From an uncultured Collinsella sp. (lineage in GTDB: Bacteria; Actinomycetota; Coriobacteriia; Coriobacteriales; Coriobacteriaceae), in the NCBI GenBank assembly GCA_900545605.1, contig UQZL01000003.1:50272-114271 (forward strand): a stretch of DNA of 64,000 bases, in the 5' to 3' direction. Under the pieces are notes generated by a model that saw nothing but the letters and a program-made list of their open reading frames with translations, was not told where the DNA came from and searched no databases. Position 1 is the first letter of the stretch. Every line of letters begins with the position of its first letter. Below are positions 49,684 through 57,576 of this stretch, piece by piece. The translations under genes were made by a program, and so were the position numbers.

Positions 49684-51387
49684 ATGTATCAGGGAGTCAA
49701 CGCTTCCGAGGGCATCGGTATCGGCACCGTCATGGTCGCCGTCGATCCCGACTTGACGTTTGAGCCGCACGAGGTTGCTGATTCGGCAGCAGAGAAGGAG
49801 CGCTATCAGTCCGCTCTTTCGGTCTTCTGCGAGAAGACCCATGCTCAGGCCGACCATATGAAGGAGACGGTGGGCGAGGCCGAGGCCGAGATCATGAGCG
49901 GACACATTGTCCTGGCTCAGGACCCGGGCATGACCGACGCCATCAACGCCGCCATTGACGGCGGTACCTGCGCCGAGCAGGCGCTCATGGACACCTCGAC
50001 CATGTTCGAGAACATGTTCCTGTCCATGGACGACGAGATGTTCCGTCTGCGCGCGGCCGACATCGCCGACATCCGTACCGGTATTCTGGCCGAGTTGCTG
50101 GGCAAGGAGGTCGTCGACCTCTCCGTCCTGCCCGAGAACACCGTCGTTGTCGTGCACGACCTCACGCCGTCCATGACCGCCACGATCGATAAGACCCACG
50201 TTGCCGGTATCGTCACCGAGACCGGTGGCCGCACGTCGCACTCCGCGATCATTGCGCGCGCCCTCGAGATCCCGGCTGTCCTTTCGGTTTCCAACAGCTG
50301 CACCGCTCTGCGCAACGGCATGACCGTTGTCGTCGACGGTGGCAAGGGTATCGTCGAGGCCGATCCCGACGAGGAGACGCTCGCTGCCTACACCGCCAAG
50401 GCTGAGGCCTTCGCTGCTGAGAAGGCGGCCCTCGAGGCCTTCCGCGGCAAGCCGTCCGTGACTGCCGATGGCATCAAGAAGATCATCGCCTGCAACATCG
50501 GTAACCCTGATGACGTGCCCAACGCGCTCGATCACGATGCCGAGGCCATCGGTCTGTTCCGCTCCGAGTTCCTGTTCATGGACTCTGCCGAGCTTCCTTC
50601 CGAGGAGGAGCAGTTCAACGCCTACCGTAAGGTCGCCAGCGCGCTCAAGGGCGCTCCGGTCATCATCCGCACGCTCGATGTGGGTGGCGACAAGGAGATT
50701 CCGTATCTGCACATGGTCAAGGAAGATAACCCCTTCATGGGCTTCCGCGCCGTGCGTTACTGCCTGGCCAATCCCGACCAGTACAAGGTCCAGCTCCGCG
50801 CTCTGCTGCGCGCTAGCGCCTTCGGTGACGTAAAGATCATGATCCCGCTCGTCACTTGCGTCGAGGAGGTCTTGGCTGTCAAGGAGCTTGTCGAGCAGTG
50901 CAAGGCCGAGCTGACTGAAGAGGGTCGCAAGTTCAACGAGAACATCGAGGTCGGCATCATGGTTGAGACGCCTGCCGCTTCGCTGCTCGCAGACCGTCTT
51001 GCCGAGGTCGCCGACTTCTTCTCCATCGGCACCAACGACCTGATCGGCTACACCATGTGCGCCGACCGTGGCAACGACACCATCTCCAACCTGTACCAGG
51101 TTTACTATCCCGCCGTGCTCCGCTCGCTCAAGAACATCATCGAGAGCGGCGTGAAGGCCGGCATCATGGTCGGTATGTGCGGCGAGGCCGCTGCCGATCC
51201 GCTGCTCGAGCCGCTGCTGATCAGCTGGGGCCTGGAGGAGTTCTCGATGAGTGCTCCGTCGATCCTGCGCGCCCGCAAGACCATCAGCCAGTGGACCAAG
51301 GCCGAGTGCGACGAGCTCGCCGAGAAGGCACTCGCCTGCAACACCGCCGCCGAGGTCAAGGCACTGCTCGAGTCCGCAGCTCGCTAA
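49684..51387 (+). CDS. ptsI: PTS Enzyme I (PEP-protein phosphotransferase)
   Basis: Enzyme I takes phosphate from PEP and gives it to HPr, starting the PTS chain. The 567-residue protein has the HPr-binding N-terminal domain, the phospho-histidine at residue 186 in GGRTSHSAIIARALEIPAV, and the C-terminal PEP-binding barrel with GLFRSEFLFMD, RTLDVGGDKEIPYL, the Asn/Asp motif SIGTNDLIGYT and the active cysteine in GMCGEAA. The ATG at 49684 has GAGAGG seven bases ahead; an ATG at 49678 is too close. It probably forms an operon with the kinase downstream. Confidence 0.96.
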   Translation: MYQGVNASEGIGIGTVMVAVDPDLTFEPHEVADSAAEKERYQSALSVFCEKTHAQADHMKETVGEAEAEIMSGHIVLAQDPGMTDAINAAIDGGTCAEQALMDTSTMFENMFLSMDDEMFRLRAADIADIRTGILAELLGKEVVDLSVLPENTVVVVHDLTPSMTATIDKTHVAGIVTETGGRTSHSAIIARALEIPAVLSVSNSCTALRNGMTVVVDGGKGIVEADPDEETLAAYTAKAEAFAAEKAALEAFRGKPSVTADGIKKIIACNIGNPDDVPNALDHDAEAIGLFRSEFLFMDSAELPSEEEQFNAYRKVASALKGAPVIIRTLDVGGDKEIPYLHMVKEDNPFMGFRAVRYCLANPDQYKVQLRALLRASAFGDVKIMIPLVTCVEEVLAVKELVEQCKAELTEEGRKFNENIEVGIMVETPAASLLADRLAEVADFFSIGTNDLIGYTMCADRGNDTISNLYQVYYPAVLRSLKNIIESGVKAGIMVGMCGEAAADPLLEPLLISWGLEEFSMSAPSILRARKTISQWTKAECDELAEKALACNTAAEVKALLESAAR

Positions 51388-51404
51388 TTTGGTATCAGAG
51401 GTAA

Positions 51405-51434
51405 CCGCGTGGTTGGAATGGGCCGGCCACGCGG
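51405..51434 (+). promoter_or_regulatory. Hairpin between ptsI and the first PfkB gene
   Basis: CCGCGTGG and CCACGCGG pair perfectly with a 14-base loop, with no T-run after it. It lies 28 bases before the kinase start and may tune stability or translation between the two genes. Confidence 0.4.
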
Positions 51435-51461
51435 CCCTCACATATACAGGGGGTACTGTAA

Positions 51462-52394
51462 ATGTTCTACACGCTAACCGCTAACCCGGCTGTCGACATG
51501 ACGGTTTCGAGCTCTCCGCTTGAGCCCGACGAAAACGTCCGCACCGGCTCGGCCAGCTACACGGCTAACGGCAAGGGCCTCGACGTGTCCTTCGCCTTTA
51601 AGAAGATGGGCGTCGACACCGTCGCGCTCGGCTTCTTCGCCGGCTTCACGGGCAAGTTCATCGTCGAGGAGGTTATGAACCTGGGTTGCCTCTGCCGCCC
51701 GGTCTGGACCGACGGTATCACGCGCATTAACACCTACGTCAACGATGGCCAGCACGAGTACGGCATCCTGAACCCGGGTGCTCCGATCACGCCGCAGCAC
51801 CAGGAGGAGCTCTACAACATCCTGGACACCGCGGGTGATCTCGAGTGCCTGATCGTTTCCGGCTCCGTGCCTCCCAAAGCTACGCCTGACTTCCTGGCTC
51901 AGGTTATGGAGCACGCTCAGGCTCGTGGCGCCGATGTCGTCTTGGACCTGTCCTCCGACAAGCTCAAGGAGCTCGCTCACAAGAAGCCGCTGCTCATCAA
52001 GCCGAACCATCACGAGATGAAGGCCATCTTCGGCGTGCCGGTCGACACCGACGACGAGGTTCGTGTCGCCATGAAGATGGCTCACGACGCTGGCGTTCAG
52101 AACGTGCTGCTCACCCGTGGTAGCCGCGGCGACGCTTACTTCTCCAACGGCGAGGACATCTGGTACGCCAAGCGTGAGTTCAACATCAAGCTGGTTTCTT
52201 CCGTCTGCGCCGGCGATTGCACCCTCGCTGCGTTCCTGCACAAGTGGTACAGGGATCGCGACAACGTCGAGGAGGCCATGAAGCTCGCTATGGCCACCGG
52301 CGCTAACGTTGCCGAGTCCGTCGGCATTGGCGACTTTGGTCACGTCGACGAGTACAGCAAGCGCGTTGCTGTCCGCAAGCTCGATCGTCAGTAA
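51462..52394 (+). CDS. PfkB-family sugar-phosphate kinase 1 (1-phosphofructokinase-like)
   Basis: The 310-residue protein belongs to the FruK/LacC branch of PfkB kinases, which phosphorylate fructose-1-phosphate or tagatose-6-phosphate to a bisphosphate. It opens with TLTANPAVDMTV, has the NGKGLDVSFAFKKMG sugar site and SGSVPP, and ends with the ATP/anion-hole motif CAGDCTLAAF, in which the aspartate is the catalytic base; most relatives, including the second kinase here, have AGDS. It is close in sequence to its neighbour at 52583, so the pair arose by duplication. An AGGGGG precedes the ATG. Confidence 0.87.
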   Translation: MFYTLTANPAVDMTVSSSPLEPDENVRTGSASYTANGKGLDVSFAFKKMGVDTVALGFFAGFTGKFIVEEVMNLGCLCRPVWTDGITRINTYVNDGQHEYGILNPGAPITPQHQEELYNILDTAGDLECLIVSGSVPPKATPDFLAQVMEHAQARGADVVLDLSSDKLKELAHKKPLLIKPNHHEMKAIFGVPVDTDDEVRVAMKMAHDAGVQNVLLTRGSRGDAYFSNGEDIWYAKREFNIKLVSSVCAGDCTLAAFLHKWYRDRDNVEEAMKLAMATGANVAESVGIGDFGHVDEYSKRVAVRKLDRQ

Positions 52395-52422
52395 TCGAAA
52401 CGCGACATATTCGTGCGCATGT

Positions 52423-52453
52423 GGCGCCCCGGTTTCGGCTGGGGCGCCTTTTT
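52423..52453 (+). terminator. Intrinsic terminator between the two PfkB genes
   Basis: GGCGCCCC and GGGGCGCC pair perfectly around a ten-base loop, followed by TTTTTG. Confidence 0.85.
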
Positions 52454-52582
52454 GTTCCGCCACGGGGGAGAGGTGTCCCGCCGTGCTTCATCGCTTCCAC
52501 ACCGTTCGCCGAGTTGTCCTAGCCTTTTACCGATGCGTGGAATATACTTTCACTAACACGTTGCTTCGTGAAAGGAACATTC

Positions 52583-53515
52583 ATGATTTACACGCTCACT
52601 GCAAATCCCGCCATTGACTACAACATCGCCTGCGACGGTCTTGCTGCCAATACCGTCACGCGTACCCGCAATGCCGTCTACACGCCCAACGGCAAGGGCC
52701 TCAACGTCTCGTTTACGCTTGACCACTATGGTGTCGACACCACGATCCTGGGTTTCTTCGCCGGCTTCTCGGGTGAGTTTATCGTTAAGGGCGCCGAGGC
52801 CCTGGGCGTGCCCGTCAAGCCCGTGTGGACCGACGGTATTACGCGCGTCAATGTGTTCCTCAACGCCGGTCCCGACACCGAGTACAACATGGTCAATGCC
52901 GGTGCCGCCATCAATGAGGCCAACGAGCAGGAGATGTTTGAACTTATCGATTCGCTCGATGACATGACCTGCCTGGTCATCAGCGGCTCGCTGCCTCCCA
53001 ACACTTCCGAGGGCTTCTTGGCCGAGGTCCTGCGCCGTGTCAAGGCCAAGGGGGCCGAGTTCGTCCTCGACATCTCGAGCCATCAGCTGGCAGACCTTAT
53101 TGCCATGGAGCCGCTGCTGATCAAGCCCAATGACGACGAGCTGCTCGACATCTTTGGCATTAAGGTGAGCGGTGGCGACGACGAGTCCGTCAAGGGCGCG
53201 ATGGCCGAGCTGCACGCCAAGGGCGCTAAGAATGTACTGCTGACCCTTGGTGGCGATGGCGCGTATTTCTCCAACGGCGAGCACATCTGGTTTGCCAACC
53301 GCACCTTTGAGGTCAAGCTGCTGTCGACCGTCTGCGCCGGCGATTCCTCGCTCGCTGCCTTCCTGTCCGTGTGGCACGACGCTCCCGAGCGCGTCGAGGA
53401 CGCCCTGCGCCTTTCGATGGCCACTGGCGCCAACGTGGTCGAGTGCCCCGGTCTGGGGGATTTTGCCAAGGTGGACGAATATAAGAAGCACATCGAGGTT
53501 CGCCAGGTCTGCTAG
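52583..53515 (+). CDS. PfkB-family sugar-phosphate kinase 2 (1-phosphofructokinase-like)
   Basis: The 310-residue protein is a second FruK/LacC-type kinase. Motifs are TLTANPAIDYNI, TPNGKGLNVSFTLDHYGVDT, VISGSLPPN and the catalytic CAGDSSLAAF. It shares length and most motifs with the preceding kinase but has its own transcription unit, since a terminator separates them. GAAAGGAA lies before the ATG at 52583. With the fructose-type permease producing fructose-1-phosphate, one of the two is the likely 1-phosphofructokinase; the other may act on a different sugar phosphate. Confidence 0.87.
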   Translation: MIYTLTANPAIDYNIACDGLAANTVTRTRNAVYTPNGKGLNVSFTLDHYGVDTTILGFFAGFSGEFIVKGAEALGVPVKPVWTDGITRVNVFLNAGPDTEYNMVNAGAAINEANEQEMFELIDSLDDMTCLVISGSLPPNTSEGFLAEVLRRVKAKGAEFVLDISSHQLADLIAMEPLLIKPNDDELLDIFGIKVSGGDDESVKGAMAELHAKGAKNVLLTLGGDGAYFSNGEHIWFANRTFEVKLLSTVCAGDSSLAAFLSVWHDAPERVEDALRLSMATGANVVECPGLGDFAKVDEYKKHIEVRQVC

Positions 53516-53548
53516 TTCCGGCACCTTGTCTGAATAGTTTGATTATTT

Positions 53549-53583
53549 CGCATCCGTCTTAGACTAGGACGGATGCGTTTTTG
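53549..53583 (+). terminator. Intrinsic terminator after the second PfkB gene
   Basis: CGCATCCGTC (53549-53558) and GACGGATGCG (53568-53577) pair perfectly around a nine-base loop, followed by TTTTTG. Confidence 0.9.
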
Positions 53584-53619
53584 TTTATCGGACTTGCGTG
53601 TGCAGTGGAGACTGTTTCT

Positions 53620-53628
53620 TGCTAGACT
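53620..53628 (+). promoter_or_regulatory. Extended -10 promoter for cca
   Basis: TGCTAGACT fits an extended -10 element, 51 bases before the cca start. Confidence 0.45.
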
Positions 53629-53679
53629 TCTTGCAGACGCAATCGATAGCCAATTTGATAGTCGCAGGAGGCCATAGGC

Positions 53680-55074
53680 ATGTGCAATGTTTCGCTCAAC
53701 GGTACTCAACCGTCCGATGCGTCCCTGCGCGTCCTGCGCGCGCTTGAGGCGGCTGGTCTTGAGGCTTGGTACGTGGGCGGTTGGGTGCGCGACGCCCTGA
53801 TGGGGTACCCCAGCCACGATGTTGATATGTGCTGTAGCGGCCTGTGGCAGGAGTCCAAAGCGGCGCTCGAGGCCGCCGGCATCGCGGTTGTGGAGTCGGG
53901 CATTAAATTTGGCGGAATCACGGCTATTTCCGATGGCGAGCGTATCGAGGTCACCACGTACCGTCTGGATGGCTTTTACACCGATGGTCGTCATCCCCAG
54001 AGTGTGGAGCGTGCCGCCTCGCTCGAGGACGATCTGGCGCGCCGCGACTTTACCGTCAACGCCATGGCCTGGCATCCCGAGCGCGGGCTTGTCGACCGCT
54101 ACGACGGCCAGGGTGACTTGGAGCGCAAGCTGATTCGCGCTGTCGGCGATCCCAAGCGTCGCTTTAACGAGGACGCCCTGCGCATGCTGCGTGCGGTGCG
54201 CTTTGCCTGCCGTCTGGACTTTATGATTGAGCCCGAGACCAAGCGTGCGCTTGCCGAGTGCGCGCCGCTGCTCGATGCCGTGGCGCGTGAGCGTGTGGGT
54301 ATTGAGCTCGAGGGCATTCTTTCGACCGGTCATGGGGGAGACGCGATGCTCCGCTATCCCGAGCTCATCTGCGCCGCCGTGCCCGAGTTGGCAGCGGGTC
54401 GCGGGTTTGATCAGCGCAGTGTCTATCATGCGTTTAACGTCTACGTGCATATCGCCCGTGTGCTGACGGTGGCGGGGGAGCTCGCGCTGTGTGACGGCGT
54501 CGCGCCCTCGTCGAGCCTTATGTGGGCGGCGTTTTTGCACGATGTGTCCAAGCCCGAGTGCTTCACGGTCGACCATGCCGGTAGCGGACACTTCTACGGT
54601 CATCCCGAGCTCGGCGCCAAGAAGGCGCGCGTCATTATGGATCGCCTGGCGCTCTCGCACGACTTGGTGCGCGACGTGTGCCTGCTCATCAAATACCATG
54701 ACAAGCCGCTGCGCCCCGAGCGCTCCTGTCTGCTCAATATGATGCGCGCGCTTTCGGGTGAGGGCGTCGACACGGCCCGCCTGATTGACGAGCTCATGGA
54801 CCTTAAGCGTGCCGACACACTTGGCAAGGCCCCGTCGTGCTTCTATTACGTTGAGACGATTGAGGAGATGCGCGCGATGGCGCACGAGCTGCTGAGGGCG
54901 GGGGAGCCCTATACGCTCAAGATGCTCGCCATCAACGGCGGCGACCTGATCCGTGCTGGAGTCAAGCCCGGGCCGGAACTGGGGCAGCTTCTCAACTCCG
55001 CCCTCGACGCCGTGATCGAAGACAACATTCCCAACGATCGCGAAGCTCTTTTGGTCCATCTTAACTTGAATTAG
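53680..55074 (+). CDS. cca: CCA tRNA nucleotidyltransferase / poly(A) polymerase family
   Basis: This class II nucleotidyltransferase adds or repairs the CCA end of tRNAs. The 464-residue protein has the head motif YVGGWVRDALMGYPSHDVDM (G-G-x-V-R-D and the D-x-D metal ligands), RRDFTVNAMAWHP, RFNEDALRMLRAVRFACRL, and an HD-type domain (AAFLHDVSKPECF; HPELGAKKARVIMDRL) in the C-terminal half. AGGAGG stands eight bases before the ATG. A tRNA gene lies just downstream. Confidence 0.93.
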   Translation: MCNVSLNGTQPSDASLRVLRALEAAGLEAWYVGGWVRDALMGYPSHDVDMCCSGLWQESKAALEAAGIAVVESGIKFGGITAISDGERIEVTTYRLDGFYTDGRHPQSVERAASLEDDLARRDFTVNAMAWHPERGLVDRYDGQGDLERKLIRAVGDPKRRFNEDALRMLRAVRFACRLDFMIEPETKRALAECAPLLDAVARERVGIELEGILSTGHGGDAMLRYPELICAAVPELAAGRGFDQRSVYHAFNVYVHIARVLTVAGELALCDGVAPSSSLMWAAFLHDVSKPECFTVDHAGSGHFYGHPELGAKKARVIMDRLALSHDLVRDVCLLIKYHDKPLRPERSCLLNMMRALSGEGVDTARLIDELMDLKRADTLGKAPSCFYYVETIEEMRAMAHELLRAGEPYTLKMLAINGGDLIRAGVKPGPELGQLLNSALDAVIEDNIPNDREALLVHLNLN

Positions 55075-55138
55075 CTACCTAGTTTACCTGCGTGTTCCAT
55101 AACCTGCCGACAATTTTTTGGCAATTTGGAATTTCTTC

Positions 55139-55167
55139 TTGCGCTGACGTTTTTTGTCCCGTAATAT
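55139..55167 (+). promoter_or_regulatory. Promoter of the tRNA-Glu gene
   Basis: TTGCGC (55139-55144) and TAATAT (55162-55167) are 17 bases apart, 35 bases before the tRNA. Confidence 0.55.
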
Positions 55168-55201
55168 ATTTCCTCGCAGCACGGCAGTGCAGATGTCATG
55201 T

Positions 55202-55278
55202 GGCCCGTTCGTCTAGCGGTTTAGGACGCCGCCCTCTCAAGGCGGAGATCACCAGTTCGAATCTGGTACGGGCTACCA
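55202..55278 (+). tRNA. tRNA-Glu (anticodon CTC)
   Basis: The 77 bases fold as a cloverleaf. The acceptor GGCCCGT pairs with ACGGGCT (the first pair is G-T). The anticodon stem CCGCC/GGCGG holds the loop CTCTCAA with anticodon CTC, which reads GAG. The T arm is CCAG-TTCGAAT-CTGG. Discriminator A and an encoded CCA end the gene. Confidence 0.95.
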
Positions 55279-55289
55279 CGCATCTGATA

Positions 55290-55323
55290 CCCGGACTTCC
55301 TATGGAAGGCCGGGTTTTTTATT
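55290..55323 (+). terminator. Terminator after tRNA-Glu
   Basis: CCCGGACTTCC pairs with GGAAGGCCGGG with one mismatch around TAT, followed by six T residues. Confidence 0.85.
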
Positions 55324-55428
55324 TTCAAACAACCGTCTGCAATTCCCGTTTGAACCAGAGCTTTGCGTTCTGCCTATGGCCCTTACGGGTACAATATCCA
55401 AGATATTTTGACTGTTAGAAGGAGTCTC

Positions 55429-56736
55429 ATGACGGAGTCCTCTCAGCATACGTCTAAGCCCCAGGTCGAGGTTGAGGCCTCGGGCGGAGATGACAATAAG
55501 AGCGCACGCCGCGGCGCCATCTTTATCGGCGTCGTGCTGGTAGGTTATATCGTCTATCTGGTGGTAACCGGGCAGATGGGGCAGTTCTGGGCCGCTATGT
55601 CGAGCGTCCAGGCGTCATGGCTCGTTGTCGCGTGTCTTTGCATGTTCATGTACCTGTTCTTTGGCATTGTGGCCTATGCGATCGCCGTCTGGCTCGATCC
55701 CAATTCGCCCGTCGGCATCCGCGACCTGATCTCGGTCGAGGCGAGTGGCATCTTCTTTGGCAACCTGACGCCCATGATGATGGGCTCCACCCCGGCTCAG
55801 ATCTATCGCCTGACCAAGGCCGGCCAAAACGTGGGCGAGGCCGGCGCCACGCAATTCACGCGTTTTATCGTGTACCAGTTTGGCCTCGTTACCTGGGGCG
55901 CTATCCTGCTGCTCGCCCGTATGCCGTTTTTTGCCGAACGCTACGGCGACATGACGCTGCTGTGCGTCTTTAGCTTTGGTGGACACTGCTGCATCTTGCT
56001 TGGCATCTTCGCCGTCGCGCTCATGCCTAAGACCGTCACGCGCGTCGCCCATTGCATCATCAATTGGCTCGAGCGCATTGGTGTCTCGGCCACTAAGATC
56101 GAGAGTTGGCGCACGTTTGTCGATGGCGAGATCTACTCCTTCTCCGAGAAGTTCAAGCTTTCGGCCGGACATTTTTCTTCCATGCTGCTCACCGTGTTTA
56201 TCACCATGCTGCAGCTCGCGTTTTTCTATCTGGTTCCGTATTTCCTGATGCTTGCCTTTGGCCACCACGAGGTCGACTTTTTCTCGGTCATGGCCGCGAG
56301 CGCCTTTGTCCAGCTGCTGAGCTCTGCGGTTCCCTTGCCCGGTGGAACTGGTGGCGCTGAGGGCGGCTTTGCATTGTTCTTGGGTCATTTCTTCGGTTCG
56401 GCTTCGACCGCCGGCTATCTGCTGTGGCGTCTCATTACGTTTATTGCGCCTACCATTTTGGCTGCGCCCCTGCTGGGACTTAAGAGCGCCCACAACGAGA
56501 GCATCCATGCGCGCTGGGATCGCGTGATGCGCAAGCTCGGCCGCACGCCTCAGACGCCCTCTGCGCCCACTAAGCCGCACCCCACGAATGCTGTTACCGT
56601 TGATCCCAAGAAGCACGCTCAGAAGGCTTCTGGGACCGCAAAGCCGGCTCATAAGGCCTATGTGCGTCAGACAGGAGACGGTATTCGCGTATCTCCGTCG
56701 GCACTCAATAAGAAGAAGCACCCTAAGTCGCAGTAG
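55429..56736 (+). CDS. Flippase-like membrane protein (UPF0104 / LPG synthase TM domain)
   Basis: The 435-residue protein has about seven to eight membrane helices matching the YbhN/UPF0104 family, which is related to the flippase domain of lysylphosphatidylglycerol synthase. Visible family features are FFGNLTPMMMGSTPAQIYRLTKAG in the first half and the SAVPLPGGTGGAEGGFALFL motif in the second. It lacks a synthase domain, so it probably moves a lipid or lipid-linked molecule. The last 85 residues are a basic, Pro/Lys-rich cytoplasmic tail. The ATG at 55429 follows GAAGGAG. Confidence 0.8.
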   Translation: MTESSQHTSKPQVEVEASGGDDNKSARRGAIFIGVVLVGYIVYLVVTGQMGQFWAAMSSVQASWLVVACLCMFMYLFFGIVAYAIAVWLDPNSPVGIRDLISVEASGIFFGNLTPMMMGSTPAQIYRLTKAGQNVGEAGATQFTRFIVYQFGLVTWGAILLLARMPFFAERYGDMTLLCVFSFGGHCCILLGIFAVALMPKTVTRVAHCIINWLERIGVSATKIESWRTFVDGEIYSFSEKFKLSAGHFSSMLLTVFITMLQLAFFYLVPYFLMLAFGHHEVDFFSVMAASAFVQLLSSAVPLPGGTGGAEGGFALFLGHFFGSASTAGYLLWRLITFIAPTILAAPLLGLKSAHNESIHARWDRVMRKLGRTPQTPSAPTKPHPTNAVTVDPKKHAQKASGTAKPAHKAYVRQTGDGIRVSPSALNKKKHPKSQ

Positions 56737-56785
56737 GGCAGTCGTGCGTTCTTCATGATGCGAGGCATATTTGTGCTGTATGGGG

Positions 56786-56809
56786 GATAATCCTCTTACG
56801 TAGATTATC
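56786..56809. promoter_or_regulatory. Inverted repeat before the TetR gene
   Basis: GATAATC (56786-56792) and GATTATC (56803-56809) form a perfect 7-10-7 inverted repeat 44 bases before the TetR start. GATAAT could serve as the -10 hexamer, so a regulator bound here would block it. Autoregulation by the TetR protein is the simplest reading. Confidence 0.45.
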
Positions 56810-56852
56810 TCTCATCTGTTGATGAATGCTCGCATATCGAAGGGACACGCCC

Positions 56853-57464
56853 ATGGCAACCAGCAAACCGCGTCTTGATCGTCGCATCGTTCGCAGCCGT
56901 AATGCCATCCTTTCGGCTTTCGAGCGCCTGCTCATGGAAAAGCCGCTGGCAGACATTACGGTGAGTGCTATTGCGCGCGAGGCCAATGTCGACCGCAAGA
57001 CCTTTTACGTTCACTTTGGTACGGTTGACGGCCTGCTCGATGCCATTGCCGTCGATGTGGTGGAGATGATTGTCGACTCGGTCGAGAAAACGCTTGCTTC
57101 AATGGACGGCGACACCAACGAGCGCGCTCTTGGCGCGGCGGCGACCTTCTTTAAAACCGTTAACGAGGCACTGTGCAACAACTTGGTGCTTAATCGTCAG
57201 CTGATCGAGAACATTCCGCTCGATGATTTTATGGCTCGTCTTCGTGCACCGCTGGAGCACGAGATTGCCGAGCGCGATCTGCTGCCCCAAGGTCTCAAGG
57301 ACGAGATGTTCGACTACTATCTGGCGTTTTTGCTGTCGGGTATTATCGGTATCTATCGCACGTGGGCACTGTCTGACGGCTCGGTTCCTATCGAGCGTGT
57401 CTCTGAGGTCGCCAACGATCTGACTCTCAACGGTCTGTCGAGTCTGGAATCTCGCTTGGATTAG
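56853..57464 (+). CDS. TetR/AcrR family transcriptional regulator
   Basis: The 203-residue protein has the TetR DNA-binding domain at residues 10-60, with helix-turn-helix ITVSAIAREANVDRKTFYVHFGTVDGLL, and a helical C-terminal ligand domain without recognised features. The ATG at 56853 follows GAAGGG; an in-frame ATG at 56826 exists. The closest target candidate is the flippase-like gene upstream, but nothing proves this. The gene marks the end of the ordinary core region; a transposase scrap follows within three bases. Confidence 0.87.
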   Translation: MATSKPRLDRRIVRSRNAILSAFERLLMEKPLADITVSAIAREANVDRKTFYVHFGTVDGLLDAIAVDVVEMIVDSVEKTLASMDGDTNERALGAAATFFKTVNEALCNNLVLNRQLIENIPLDDFMARLRAPLEHEIAERDLLPQGLKDEMFDYYLAFLLSGIIGIYRTWALSDGSVPIERVSEVANDLTLNGLSSLESRLD

Positions 57465-57466
57465 GC

Positions 57467-57559
57467 CTAGTTGGGCTCGTCGGCGTGGAAATTCCTGTTC
57501 ACGAGGTTCTCCGGCGCATTGTAGACCTCGCCGGCGTAGGAGCTATAGCCTGAGGATCC
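57467..57559 (-). pseudogene. Remnant of an IS3-family transposase (orfB)
   Basis: Read on the minus strand, this 30-codon open stretch between two stops encodes GYSSYAGEVYNAPENLV followed by NRNFHADEPN. It matches the region just before the catalytic core of IS3-type orfB transposases, which often read S-S-Y-x-G-E, A-P-N-L-V-x-R-x-F, A-x-x-P-N, before the W-x-T-D-I catalytic motif. Here a TAG stands where that motif would begin. No inverted repeats or other transposase parts are visible. It sits at the edge of the cobalt/corrinoid block. Confidence 0.5.
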
Positions 57560-57576
57560 TTAAAAGAAAGTCCAGT

